Numbered from the stretch's first letter, positions 18,001 to 26,077 are shown. The stretch: DNA of 50,660 nucleotides from Lachnospiraceae bacterium (GCA_022510685.1 JAFLTA010000001.1:1-50660); one strand, 5' to 3'. Program-made: numbers and translations. The notes: generated from the letters alone by a model not told the origin.

Positions 18001-18025
18001 AATAAAAAGAGCAACTGATATTGCT
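18001..18025 (-). terminator. Terminator downstream of tRNA-Arg
   Basis: AGCAA and TTGCT pair (18010-18025) around a 6-nt loop and are followed on the minus strand by CTTTTTATT. It lies 19 nt past the tRNA 3' end. Confidence 0.7.
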
Positions 18026-18043
18026 TCTTTGTCAAACAGTAAG

Positions 18044-18116
18044 CGCACCTGGAGGGACTCGAACCCCCGGCACACGGTTCCGGAAACCGTTGCTCTATCC
18101 ACTGAGCTACAGGTGC
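18044..18116 (-). tRNA. tRNA-Arg (anticodon CCG)
   Basis: A 73-nt cloverleaf: acceptor stem GCACCTG with CAGGTGC, D-arm GCTC/GAGC, anticodon stem ACGGT/ACCGT with loop TTCCGGA (anticodon CCG, reads CGG), a 5-nt variable loop, and a T-arm GGGGG/CCCTC-type stem with loop TTCGAGT. The discriminator is G, and CCA is not encoded. It stands alone with its own terminator. Confidence 0.95.
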
Positions 18117-18221
18117 AGATTATACACTGTATTGCGGTCAACGTGTGCTATTATAGCATAGAATCGGGGAAAATGAAAGAGGAAATTTCGTATTTCTTAT
18201 TATGCATGCATCTTTTTTCTC

Positions 18222-18270
18222 ACATAAAAAATCAGAGAGAATAGTCTTCTCACAAAAGCACTATTCTCTC
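18222..18270 (-). terminator. Terminator of the feo operon
   Basis: A perfect 11-bp stem (GAGAGAATAGT at 18235-18245 with ACTATTCTCTC at 18260-18270) is followed on the minus strand by TGATTTTTTATG. It lies 17 nt after the stop of the Cys-rich microprotein and closes the iron uptake operon. Confidence 0.88.
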
Positions 18271-18287
18271 ATCCAATGAAATCTTTA

Positions 18288-18422
18288 TCAATGGCATCCC
18301 TTGCAGCCGGAACAATCACTACCACACTGACATGATTTTCCCATTTTTTTATCCCTTATCATGCTGCGAACTGCCAGTGTAACCAGCAAAACTATAATTC
18401 CACCCACCAAAACGGTTCCCAT
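18288..18422 (-). CDS. FeoB-associated Cys-rich membrane microprotein
   Basis: A 44-residue protein. The ATG at 18422 follows AGGAGGG with 6-nt spacing. One N-terminal membrane helix (GTVLVGGIIVLLVTLAV) is followed by a basic stretch and a C-terminal cluster CQCGSDCSGCKGCH with five cysteines and a final histidine. This matches the FeoB-associated Cys-rich family, often found beside feoB in Clostridia and thought to assist ferrous iron transport, perhaps by binding metal at the cytoplasmic face. It starts 17 nt after feoB, in the same operon. Confidence 0.9.
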   Translation of the reverse strand: MGTVLVGGIIVLLVTLAVRSMIRDKKMGKSCQCGSDCSGCKGCH

Positions 18423-18439
18423 TTATATCCCTCCTAAAA

Positions 18440-20587
18440 TCATTTCACACTGACAACATTTTTCATGTCTACCTTTAGTGTATCACTTTCTTTATAAGGT
18501 CTAAGCAATAAATATATAAATGCAATTACAAACAAAAATGCGACTACAGTGCAGGGTCCGAAATTTCCGTAAATTATCAAACTTCCAATCTGGTAGATGC
18601 ACAATCCTACAATGTAAGCGAGAATACACTGGTATCCGATTGCAAACCAGAACCATTTTATATTGTTCATCTCTCTCTTAATGGCACCCATCGCTGCAAA
18701 ACAAGGGGCACAGAGGAGATTAAACACAAGGTATGCATAAGCGGCAATTGGTGTAATCGTCGTGGCAAGCTGTCCCCATATTTCCGCACCGTCCTCAGCC
18801 ACCTCTCCAAATCCGAACAAAATACCAAAGGTAGCCACCACATTCTCTTTTGCAATGAGACCGGTTACAGCGGCAACCGCCATTTTCCAATCCCCAAAAC
18901 CAAGAGGTGCAAAGATGGGAGCAATCACATTACCAATACCTGCCAGGATACTGTTATCAAGCTGCTCTGCTTCCAACATGACAAAGTGTCCGTTTACCCA
19001 GCCAAAGCCCTGTAAGAACCACAGTACGATGGTGGAAAGAAGAATGATCGTACCAGCCTTTTTGATGAAGGACCAGCCTCTCTCCCACATACTTCTCAGT
19101 ACATTTCCCACAGTCGGCATATGGTAAGCAGGCAATTCCATGACAAACGGAGCCGGATCTCCTGCAAACATCTTTATCTTCTTCAAGATGATACCGGAAC
19201 AGATTACTGCCGCAATCCCAACAAAATACGAACTCCATGATACCCAGCCCGCATTGCCGAAAAATGCACCTGCAATCAAGGCGATAATCGGTAGTTTTGC
19301 CCCGCATGGGATAAAAGTGGTCGTCATGATCGTCATTTTGCGGTCCCTGTCATTTTCAATGGTACGGGAAGCCATAACTCCGGGAACTCCACAACCACTT
19401 CCTATCAACATGGGAATAAAAGACTTTCCCGAAAGTCCAAACTTTCTGAAAATACGGTCCATGATAAAAGCAACTCTCGCCATATACCCGCATGCCTCCA
19501 GAAAAGCAAGGAAGATAAATAAAATTAACATCTGTGGTACAAAGCCAAGTACTGCACCCACACCACCGATAATACCATCTGCAACCAGACTGGTGAGCCA
19601 GTCTGCACAATGGATGGATTCCAGTACACTGGTTGCCCCAGGTATAATCCATTCACCAAATAGGGTATCATTCGTCCACCCAGTCACCCAGTCACCCACT
19701 GTAGTAACAGATACATAATACACTATAAACATTATGAATGCAAAAATCGGAAGTGCCAAAAATCGGTTGGTGACAATTTTATCAATCTTATCAGATGTAG
19801 AAAGCTTTATACCTGCATTCTTCTTGACACAGTCACCAATTACAGAGGAAATATATACATATCTCTCATTCGTAATGATACTCTCTGTATCATCATCGAA
19901 TGCATCCTCCAAATGCTTGATTTCAGCAGATACATCCGGTGCATTTTTTATCTGCTCCGCAATCTTATCATCCTTCTCTAATAACTTGATGGCAAAAAAA
20001 CGCCTCTGCTCTTCCGGTACCACCAGTCTATCTGCAACATTTTGGATTATCTCCTCTACTTTTTCATCAAAAGCATGCGCCGGAGTCGCAACCTTATTTT
20101 TCTTTGCAAGCTCTACCGCCTTCATCGAAAGCGTTTCAATTCCAATACCTTTCAATGCGGAAATCGGGACCACCTGGCAGCCCAGTTTTTTTCCCAGTTT
20201 ATCTATGTATACCTTTTCCCCTCTTTTTTCCAGTACATCTATCATGTTGACTGCCATAATCACCGGAATTCCCAACTCCACAATCTGAGTGGATAAGTAC
20301 AGGTTTCTCTCGATGTTGGTACTGTCTACAATGTTAATAATGGCATCCGGTCTTTCTGCAATCAAATAATTACGTGCCACAACCTCCTCTAGTGTATAGG
20401 GAGAAAGGGAATAAATACCCGGCAAATCCATGATAATCACATCCCTATTGCCCTTTAATTTTCCTTCCTTTTTCTCTACTGTAACACCCGGCCAGTTTCC
20501 CACAAACTGGTTAGAGCCTGTCAGTGCATTAAATAGTGTTGTTTTACCGCAGTTTGGATTACCTGCTAATGCAATTTTTATTGACAT
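18440..20587 (-). CDS. feoB: Ferrous iron transporter FeoB
   Basis: 715-residue Fe(II) permease. The cytoplasmic G domain has G1 GNPNCGKTT at residues 9-17, G3 DLPGIYSL and G4 NMID. A GDI-like helical domain follows, then a large membrane domain with Gate motifs and the conserved cysteine in GSGCGVPGVMASRT. The ATG at 20587 follows AAGGAG; two upstream in-frame codons are less likely. It lies downstream of two feoA genes, with a candidate DtxR-type box in the 112-nt gap before it. Confidence 0.96.
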   Translation of the reverse strand: MSIKIALAGNPNCGKTTLFNALTGSNQFVGNWPGVTVEKKEGKLKGNRDVIIMDLPGIYSLSPYTLEEVVARNYLIAERPDAIINIVDSTNIERNLYLSTQIVELGIPVIMAVNMIDVLEKRGEKVYIDKLGKKLGCQVVPISALKGIGIETLSMKAVELAKKNKVATPAHAFDEKVEEIIQNVADRLVVPEEQRRFFAIKLLEKDDKIAEQIKNAPDVSAEIKHLEDAFDDDTESIITNERYVYISSVIGDCVKKNAGIKLSTSDKIDKIVTNRFLALPIFAFIMFIVYYVSVTTVGDWVTGWTNDTLFGEWIIPGATSVLESIHCADWLTSLVADGIIGGVGAVLGFVPQMLILFIFLAFLEACGYMARVAFIMDRIFRKFGLSGKSFIPMLIGSGCGVPGVMASRTIENDRDRKMTIMTTTFIPCGAKLPIIALIAGAFFGNAGWVSWSSYFVGIAAVICSGIILKKIKMFAGDPAPFVMELPAYHMPTVGNVLRSMWERGWSFIKKAGTIILLSTIVLWFLQGFGWVNGHFVMLEAEQLDNSILAGIGNVIAPIFAPLGFGDWKMAVAAVTGLIAKENVVATFGILFGFGEVAEDGAEIWGQLATTITPIAAYAYLVFNLLCAPCFAAMGAIKREMNNIKWFWFAIGYQCILAYIVGLCIYQIGSLIIYGNFGPCTVVAFLFVIAFIYLLLRPYKESDTLKVDMKNVVSVK

Positions 20588-20662
20588 TTTTATTCTCCTT
20601 TTCATTGATTTTCAGAAATAGTATTCGATAATACTATCTTGCATTCGCCTCTCCTACCTCTC

Positions 20663-20678
20663 GTTAGGCTTAACTAAC
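20663..20678. promoter_or_regulatory. Candidate DtxR-family operator between feoA and feoB
   Basis: GTTAG-N6-CTAAC (centre GCTTAA). It has the same arms and spacing as the box in the promoter of the upstream feoA. It resembles the DtxR/IdeR core TTAGGTTAG-CTAACCTAA. It suggests either a second internal regulated promoter for feoB or an additional repressor site. Confidence 0.55.
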
Positions 20679-20699
20679 CCATGATTAAAAAAAATAAAC

Positions 20700-20921
20700 C
20701 TATTCCACTTCTATCATTGTAGCATCTTCCTTGCGCAGAGATAATTCGTACCCCCTCACAGTTACCTCCACCGGATCCCCCAATGGTGCAACCTTTCTCA
20801 CGAAAATATCAACACCTTTGGTAATTCCCATATCCATAATTCTTCTCTTTACCGGACCATCCCCGGTCAGTTTTTTTACCTTGGCAGTTTCTCCACAGGA
20901 CACTTCTTTTAATGTTTTCAT
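20700..20921 (-). CDS. feoA: FeoA family protein (feoA1)
   Basis: 73-residue SH3-like protein that assists FeoB. FeoA features are visible: TLKEVSCGETAKVKKL, then RRIMDMGITKGVDIFVRKVAPLGDPVEVTVRGYELSLRK. The ATG at 20921 follows GGAG at 7-nt spacing; the GTG two codons upstream overlaps that site. It lies second in the operon, between a more diverged feoA and feoB. Confidence 0.92.
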   Translation of the reverse strand: MKTLKEVSCGETAKVKKLTGDGPVKRRIMDMGITKGVDIFVRKVAPLGDPVEVTVRGYELSLRKEDATMIEVE

Positions 20922-20952
20922 TTCCACTCTCCTTTACTGATTTTCCTTCGCC

Positions 20953-20969
20953 ATTGATATCATATCAAT
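20953..20969. promoter_or_regulatory. 17-bp palindrome between the two feoA genes
   Basis: ATTGATAT-C-ATATCAAT is a perfect inverted repeat with one central base. It has the 7-1-7 shape of a Fur-family operator, though the sequence is only partly like the Fur consensus. It sits in the 75-nt gap between feoA2 and feoA1 and lacks a T-run, so an operator or RNA hairpin are both possible. Confidence 0.4.
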
Positions 20970-20996
20970 TATACTATTGATTCAGATGTCAAAATA

Positions 20997-21206
20997 TCAC
21001 ACCATAATATGGCATGCCATATTTTTACTAATGGCAACTCTGGAATCTTTCACATTTACAATCATATTACCATTTATCATAGAAACCACTGTAACTGTTC
21101 CTCCTGACACAAAGCCAAGATTCTCCAAAAACTTCCTGGTTTCATCTTTTCCACCAACACATTTGATAATATTTGACTCCCCTTCCTTTACCATTGTCAG
21201 TGGCAT
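20997..21206 (-). CDS. FeoA family protein, diverged copy (feoA2)
   Basis: 69-residue FeoA-like protein: PLTMVKEGESNIIKCVGGKDETRKFLENLGFVSGGTVTVVSMINGNMIVNVKDSRVAISKNMA. The glycine-rich loop and final strand pattern fit FeoA, but identity to feoA1 is low. The ATG at 21206 follows AAGGAGATGATGAT. First gene of the feo operon. Two or three feoA-like genes per operon are common in Clostridia; this one may have a regulatory role. Confidence 0.85.
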   Translation of the reverse strand: MPLTMVKEGESNIIKCVGGKDETRKFLENLGFVSGGTVTVVSMINGNMIVNVKDSRVAISKNMACHIMV

Positions 21207-21263
21207 ATCATCATCTCCTTCCATATTATTGTAATGATTCTGTAATAGCATATTATTTTCATT

Positions 21264-21297
21264 GTTAGTTTATACTAACTCTTATTAGTTGTCAATA
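21264..21297 (-). promoter_or_regulatory. feo operon promoter with overlapping DtxR-type box
   Basis: On the minus strand a TTGACA -35 element (around 21289-21294) is followed 15-17 nt later by a TATAAA/TAAACT-like -10. The inverted repeat GTTAGT-TTAT-ACTAAC (21264-21279) overlaps the -10. A repressor bound here would block RNA polymerase. The box shares GTTAG-N6-CTAAC with 20663-20678. The divergent dtxR-like gene lies about 175 nt away. Confidence 0.65.
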
Positions 21298-21330
21298 ACT
21301 TTTTATAAATTTTGCCCTTGGCGTTCGTCC

Positions 21331-21358
21331 TTGAATTTTTATCAATTTATGCTACAAT
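21331..21358 (+). promoter_or_regulatory. Promoter of the DtxR-family regulator gene
   Basis: TTGAAT (21331-21336) and TACAAT (21353-21358) are separated by 16 nt and lie about 98 nt upstream of the chosen start at 21456. A small GGTGC-TTT-GCACC hairpin follows in the leader. Confidence 0.5.
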
Positions 21359-21455
21359 TAATATATAATATCAGGGTCAAACGGGTGCTTTGCACCAATC
21401 GAACACAATATTACAATTTATACGCCTAACCAAAGACGGCAGAATGGGGTTCAAT

Positions 21456-21830
21456 ATGAATATCAATGAATCAGCAGAAAACTATTTAGAAACCATATTA
21501 ATTTTAAGTAAATCACTACCGGTCGTTCGTTCCGTGGATGTTGCAACAGAACTGGGTTTTAAAAAGTCCAGTGTCAGCATTGCGATGAAAAATCTCCGGG
21601 AGAAAGAATATATAACCGTTACAGATGCCGGCTACATTTATCTGACCGATGCCGGCAAAGAAATTGCAGAAATGATATACGAACGTCATGTGCTGTTTAC
21701 TACCTGGCTAGTGAGTCTGGGAGTCGATGAAACAACTGCTTCCGCAGATGCCTGCAAAATGGAGCACGCTATCAGTCAGGAAAGTTTTGAAGCAATTAAA
21801 AAGAACATTTCCAATTTTATACGAACCTAG
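21456..21830 (+). CDS. DtxR-family iron-dependent transcriptional repressor
   Basis: 124 residues: an N-terminal winged helix (SAENYLETILILSK, then VDVATELGFKKSSVSIAMKNLREKEYI) and the dimerisation/metal-binding domain. Metal ligands H78 (ERHVLF) and C100, E103, H104 (ACKMEH) match the DtxR/IdeR pattern ACRWEH rather than the MntR pattern, which favours iron over manganese. It lacks the SH3-like third domain. It is divergent from the feo operon, whose promoter carries a DtxR-type box, so it very likely represses feo when iron is plentiful. Start chosen at ATG 21456, with weak GGGG upstream; ATG 21444 is possible. Confidence 0.85.
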   Translation: MNINESAENYLETILILSKSLPVVRSVDVATELGFKKSSVSIAMKNLREKEYITVTDAGYIYLTDAGKEIAEMIYERHVLFTTWLVSLGVDETTASADACKMEHAISQESFEAIKKNISNFIRT

Positions 21831-22525
21831 TCCATAGCTACTCTCTCCTGCTGCCTTCTCTGAATTTTTTTCCAATTGACAAACCCATACATATCATTAA
21901 AAAGAAATATTACAAAACACAAAATCATCGGCATGTATTTAGGCTCTGCAATCGTTGCCAATATCCATAAAACAATCAATACAATATCGTTACCGGCATA
22001 GGCGAGGGCATAATAGGGTGAGCGTAAGAACGTTAAACCGGAAGCAAGAAAACTGGTAAAAACGGACACTGTGCTCATCCATAAATTAGCGGTATGAAAA
22101 TAAGCCAATATAAAATAAAACATCACTGTAACAACTATGGACAACAGCACCAGAACGACAACCTTACTGCAGGATAACCTTTCAATCTGTACTTCACTCT
22201 TCTGCCCCTCAAAGGGATGACGGAGCCATGAAATAGCTGCAAATAATGCAATGGGGCCTGTCATGCCCAGATACGTAATCATTTCTCCATAATAATGAAA
22301 ACGAAAGGAAATGACTCCATACAACAAGCTGAATACTACAGTAAGTATCTGCCCTGTAACATTTCCTTTTGCCAAAAAGATTAATGCGGTTGCACCTACG
22401 ATTGAGGCAATCAGCGTCAAAATATCCTGTTCACTTCCAAACAGATACAGAAGGATTAATCCACACACCGAAATACTCCATAGCGTTTTCTCAAACAGCG
22501 AAAAATATCCTGCCCATTTTCCCAT
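21827..22525 (-). CDS. pnuC: Nicotinamide riboside transporter PnuC
   Basis: 232-residue membrane protein with about seven hydrophobic helices and the PnuC-type end NDMYGFVNWKKIQ. It imports nicotinamide riboside for NAD synthesis by facilitated diffusion. The ATG at 22525 follows GGAGG with 7-nt spacing. The gene ends tail-to-tail with the DtxR-family gene, overlapping by 4 nt. No salvage kinase (NadR) gene is beside it. Confidence 0.85.
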   Translation of the reverse strand: MGKWAGYFSLFEKTLWSISVCGLILLYLFGSEQDILTLIASIVGATALIFLAKGNVTGQILTVVFSLLYGVISFRFHYYGEMITYLGMTGPIALFAAISWLRHPFEGQKSEVQIERLSCSKVVVLVLLSIVVTVMFYFILAYFHTANLWMSTVSVFTSFLASGLTFLRSPYYALAYAGNDIVLIVLWILATIAEPKYMPMILCFVIFLFNDMYGFVNWKKIQRRQQERVAMD

Positions 22526-22551
22526 GATAATCCTCCATCCCAGTAACATAT

Positions 22552-22592
22552 ATGGCAGGAAAGATTGTCAAATACTATATCCTTCCTGCCAT
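22552..22592. other. Hairpin in the pnuC leader
   Basis: A perfect 10-bp inverted repeat (ATGGCAGGAA at 22552-22561, TTCCTGCCAT at 22583-22592) with a 21-nt loop. T's follow only on the plus strand. On the minus strand it would sit about 27 nt upstream of pnuC. A TTGACA -35-like element lies in the loop. Its role is uncertain: leader structure, or terminator of antisense transcripts. Confidence 0.4.
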
Positions 22593-22601
22593 TTTTAATC
22601 A

Positions 22602-23195
22602 TTATAATAGACTAAAACTCTGTGCCAGCCCATCAATGACATTACACTGAAACTGTCCCTGCAATAAAAGTCCTACACCACTATAGGAATCTTCATCTTT
22701 TTCATCCTTTGGCTTATAGTCTGAGGCATCTTCCATTTTTCCTTTTTTATGATAATCTGCCTTTTGCGGCAATTTCGCATACGCTTTGCTGTCCCGAAAT
22801 TCGTCCGCCTCATTTTTTACCATGGCTGCCATATATTCCTTATCCGGGTCTGCATCAGACATCGCCTCTACTACTTTCATCTGGTTCGCAATTACATCCT
22901 GAACTTCTTCTTTGGAATGGCAGTGCTTCAGCCTCTCGCGGAAAGCCTGTCTGGCAATCTCTATCCGACGTGCCGTGTTATACATTGTCGGATTATTCAC
23001 CTTTAAGTAATTCATCTCCTTCGGTGTCAATCGTTTCCCCGCTTTTAACTTTGCATAAATTTTCTGTTCATACTGTTTCTTTCTTTCAGGAGGCATATCA
23101 GAAGTGGGATCTAACATTTTCGCTAATGCCTGCTTCCAGATGGCTCCCTCTTTTGAAACGGATTGGTTTTCAAATAATGATACATTGTCTAACAT
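22602..23195 (-). CDS. Conserved-looking soluble protein of unknown function
   Basis: 197 residues, family not recognised. It is predicted to be soluble and mostly helical, with many Lys, Glu and Asp. It begins LDNVSLFENQSVSKEGAIWKQ and has a helical core (residues 45-140) with LTPKEMNYLKVNNPTMY and HSKEEVQDVIANQMKVVEAM. The linker near 145-175 is rich in Lys and Asp, and the tail is hydrophobic and glycine-containing. The ATG at 23195 follows GAGGGTGAAAGT. It has no cysteine cluster or signal peptide. It sits at the edge of the accessory island; the 257-nt gap upstream shows no further gene. Confidence 0.65.
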   Translation of the reverse strand: MLDNVSLFENQSVSKEGAIWKQALAKMLDPTSDMPPERKKQYEQKIYAKLKAGKRLTPKEMNYLKVNNPTMYNTARRIEIARQAFRERLKHCHSKEEVQDVIANQMKVVEAMSDADPDKEYMAAMVKNEADEFRDSKAYAKLPQKADYHKKGKMEDASDYKPKDEKDEDSYSGVGLLLQGQFQCNVIDGLAQSFSLL

Positions 23196-23452
23196 ACTTT
23201 CACCCTCATTTCCCGTGCCTGATAGATTCAAAAATTGTCATATTAGAAATCCGTTTCTTTTATGATTTCGGAGTAGAAACATCCTTTTTTCACCCTAACC
23301 ATGATTAAATCCTTTTACTTTAACTATCTTTGAGACAGCACGTTTTTGTTTACTTTTGTTTCCAATAGGGTTATCGACATATCCGGACAATATTATTAGG
23401 CTATTTTATGATTGCTCATTCTATTTAAGGATATTGAATCATGATTGCTGTT

Positions 23453-23626
23453 CTATCCGATAAACCATGCTATTATCAAAATCACCCCACTGGGAACCAA
23501 GATTACTCTGGCTATGATTTCCATTAAATCGCTTTTCCCATGATATTTCTTATACTTTTTTATAGAGCTTGGAAACGAAAATATCGCCCATATTAATATA
23601 AATATATATATCAACAATTTCCACAT
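23453..23626 (-). CDS. Small two-helix membrane protein
   Basis: 57 residues: a first membrane helix (residues 3-19), a basic cytoplasmic loop (KKYKKYHGKSD), and a second helix (residues 38-56). The ATG at 23626 follows AGGAGGG at 5-nt spacing, which makes it a credible gene in spite of its length. No family is recognised. It lies about 90 nt downstream of the PD-(D/E)XK nuclease gene, so it could be co-transcribed; a small membrane protein next to a nuclease is compatible with an effector or immunity role, but this is inference. Confidence 0.65.
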   Translation of the reverse strand: MWKLLIYIFILIWAIFSFPSSIKKYKKYHGKSDLMEIIARVILVPSGVILIIAWFIG

Positions 23627-23675
23627 AATCACCCTCCTCTTTCTCATTTATGTAAAGTTCATTAAGTTTTTATTT

Positions 23676-23717
23676 TTTCTACTCCATACGCTGTCGTTAT
23701 GTGCACACGAGTAGAAA
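23676..23717. other. Hairpin at the 3' end of the nuclease gene
   Basis: TTTCTACTC (23676-23684) and GAGTAGAAA (23709-23717) form a 9-bp stem ending at the base before the nuclease stop codon. There is no T-run on the minus strand, so termination is doubtful. Confidence 0.4.
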
Positions 23718-25733
23718 TTACTTATTATCTTTCGTAATATCCTCATCCTCAAGTATAAAGCTTAGCGTTTTAATATCCTCGCTGAGCGTGCTTTTTACAT
23801 ATTCTTTCATTTCCAAAGCTGTCAATAATTCCTCTATAGTCGCTGTTCCCCAGTATCGAGCAACATATATGCAGTCATCCGAATTACCTATTTGAATTTT
23901 GCCAAATATTTCATTTCTTCCTGTCTGCTCATTATTATGTATCTGTTCTAATTTCTCCTTTATACCATCGATGCCCTTTCCCCATTCTTGAAAATCATTA
24001 ATCCAATCTTTGACAAAAAAACAATGGAGAAAATCATGCAGACACCAGTATTCATTTCTTTCAGAAAATTTATCCCTCAGTTCTCCATTTGTTAAATCGG
24101 AATAATTGCAATCTGTCTTCTGCAAAAAATCCTCCTTCTCCTTTTGCGAAGTATCTTTTTTGTTAATCGGATTGTTTTTACTACTACTTAACGGACACCC
24201 CATCCATTCACCGTCTATTAAATTATCTTTATAATAACAAGTGCATATTTCTTCCTTTTTTGTCTCTAATGCCCGTTTCAATGTATCTACCACTTGCTCT
24301 TTATCAGCAATTATACCGCTTAGCCATGAGTGCTTGATTTTACTAACTTTTTCCCTTAAATCAGCCTTCAAATCATCTGGTTTATTGGGATTTTGTTCCA
24401 TATAGTTTTCCACATATTGTTTTATAATCACATATCCCAAAGCCCCAAGGGTGTGCATTCCCCTTTTGCCTGATGTAAACTCCCACAAAACGTCACCGCC
24501 AGATTTCTCCATCTTTACATAATAGGTTGCTCTACCATCTTTTAATGCGTTTCTGATAAGTGTAATAATTTCCTCATCTTGCGTTTCTTGATCTTCTAAA
24601 TAACTTTGCACAGAGGAAAGCACGGTACGATAAAATTGCTCATCGGAATCATTTCGCATCAAAAAACGCTCATCTGCAGAACTGGAAAATTCATCACATG
24701 CAAGTTTCAAAACTTCCCGATGTTGTTTCCAGAGTTCTATACTCCAGTCCTTTTCTTCCCTGCTTACTGCCATTATTGGAAACTTTTTTTCATTAGCCTT
24801 ATTCGCCATTTTGTCCTCAATGGATTTTCCTAAGCAGACAATATAGTCTGAAAGAATATCAGAAACCGGATTGTCACTATATGCTGTTCGACAAGGCGAG
24901 AACACACCATCAAGCAGATATTGATAATTCAACAATAAAAACAAGTGATTTTTACACGGAAAAATATTCTTTTTCTTCCCGATATTATCTACTACATTTC
25001 GCAAATCACTATTACTTGCCGGATAGAGATAAACAGGAATGAAAAATCGATAATCATCCTCTGGATTCTTATTATTCAGCATATAATCCATATATGCTTC
25101 TGTCTGCTCGCTATTCTCGGTACTATTAATCTTGTTTTCAATAAAAATCAGTAATTTTGTTTCTGTCTCTTTGCTATGAAATTTCACAGAAAGTTTAATA
25201 TAAATATCCGCTCTTCGCTTTTTCGGCAAAGGCATTTCTCTAACGATTTCACAAGATGTAATATGGTAATCTCCTTGCATGATTTTTTTCATAAACAGCT
25301 TTTTTTTATCATCAATTTTTTCATCATCAAAAAATAACAACTTTTGATGTATGGTATTTATTTCATCTTCAGAATATCTCTGAACATATAAATTATTTTT
25401 ATTATCTTTTTTTAAATTATAATTAATTAAATTATCTTCATTTAAGTATTTTTGACCATATTTTATATAAGCAAAACATATCGTTTCCAAAAAACATTTC
25501 ATAGGATATTCATTCATACCATGACTCTCATTTGGATTCAGAAGCCAAGCGATAAAACTACTGTGTGGATTTTCCTGTCTGGCAATGCCGGTAATATCAA
25601 AAATAGTTTTTCGATGATAAAACTTTTGAAGATTCTGATATGCTTCACTGTTACGCATATCCAAATATTGCTTATAAAATTTATCATCGTCTATAATACT
25701 TTTTGTTATTTTTGTATCGTTTGTATCTCCCAT
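23718..25733 (-). CDS. PD-(D/E)XK nuclease superfamily protein
   Basis: 671 residues. The N-terminal signature NPHSSFIAWLLNPNESHG (55-72) and the catalytic pattern D176 (RRADIYI), E199 and K201 (FIENKIN) with Q210 fit the PD-(D/E)XK family often annotated as PDDEXK_4 (PF14281). The long C-terminal half (210-671) is not recognised and may hold target recognition. It should be cytoplasmic and act on DNA. It follows a 77-codon gene by 46 nt, and that gene has its own promoter. The coding sequence is visibly more AT-rich than the housekeeping genes around it, consistent with horizontal acquisition. A defence role is likely from the company it keeps but not shown. Confidence 0.78.
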   Translation of the reverse strand: MGDTNDTKITKSIIDDDKFYKQYLDMRNSEAYQNLQKFYHRKTIFDITGIARQENPHSSFIAWLLNPNESHGMNEYPMKCFLETICFAYIKYGQKYLNEDNLINYNLKKDNKNNLYVQRYSEDEINTIHQKLLFFDDEKIDDKKKLFMKKIMQGDYHITSCEIVREMPLPKKRRADIYIKLSVKFHSKETETKLLIFIENKINSTENSEQTEAYMDYMLNNKNPEDDYRFFIPVYLYPASNSDLRNVVDNIGKKKNIFPCKNHLFLLLNYQYLLDGVFSPCRTAYSDNPVSDILSDYIVCLGKSIEDKMANKANEKKFPIMAVSREEKDWSIELWKQHREVLKLACDEFSSSADERFLMRNDSDEQFYRTVLSSVQSYLEDQETQDEEIITLIRNALKDGRATYYVKMEKSGGDVLWEFTSGKRGMHTLGALGYVIIKQYVENYMEQNPNKPDDLKADLREKVSKIKHSWLSGIIADKEQVVDTLKRALETKKEEICTCYYKDNLIDGEWMGCPLSSSKNNPINKKDTSQKEKEDFLQKTDCNYSDLTNGELRDKFSERNEYWCLHDFLHCFFVKDWINDFQEWGKGIDGIKEKLEQIHNNEQTGRNEIFGKIQIGNSDDCIYVARYWGTATIEELLTALEMKEYVKSTLSEDIKTLSFILEDEDITKDNK

Positions 25734-25779
25734 TACTTTCTTCCTCCCCTAATGAATTTATATTGACATAGCACTCTTC

Positions 25780-26010
25780 CTAAATATAGCCATTAAACTT
25801 TTTCCACGCATTTTCAATATCCGCTGTTTTTGTCTCTGCCGTTACTTCCATCTCAAAATCTTTTGTCACCATTTCCTGACATTTCAAAACTGCACCCGGA
25901 TTTTTCTGGAAATATTCATTTTCCTCTAACCAAAGTATCAGCCGTCCCATCGAATTTCTTTCCACAAGTACATTTTCATCTTTATCTGTTATTTGAAACC
26001 TTTCGCTCAT
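25780..26010 (-). CDS. Small acidic protein of unknown function upstream of the nuclease
   Basis: 76 residues. Not recognised. It begins SERFQITDKDENVLVERNSMGRLILWLEENEYF and ends TKTADIENAWKKFNGYI; it is acidic and mostly helical, with no signal peptide. The ATG at 26010 follows AAGG at 6-nt spacing. It has a good promoter 39 nt upstream and is followed by the nuclease, so it may be its regulator, adaptor or antidote. This is inference from position. Confidence 0.6.
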   Translation of the reverse strand: MSERFQITDKDENVLVERNSMGRLILWLEENEYFQKNPGAVLKCQEMVTKDFEMEVTAETKTADIENAWKKFNGYI

Positions 26011-26048
26011 CACATACCTTCTCCCTGTTCATTTTCGTACTCTCATAC

Positions 26049-26077
26049 ATTGTATTGTATAATAGCTTTCCGTTCAA
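26049..26077 (-). promoter_or_regulatory. Promoter for the small protein / nuclease pair
   Basis: On the minus strand TTGAAC (26072-26077) and TACAAT (26049-26054) are separated by exactly 17 nt. The -10 ends about 38 nt before the ATG at 26010. The nuclease pair is therefore transcribed apart from the FtsZ-like operon just upstream, across a 200-nt gap. Confidence 0.6.

Noticed and set aside
18029..18244. Plus-strand open frame across the tRNA region
   Set aside because: It reads through tRNA-Arg antisense and into the feo terminator; not a gene.
22526..22601. NAD-sensing riboswitch upstream of pnuC
   Set aside because: Only a plain hairpin is present in 76 nt; I could not match a known NAD riboswitch core.
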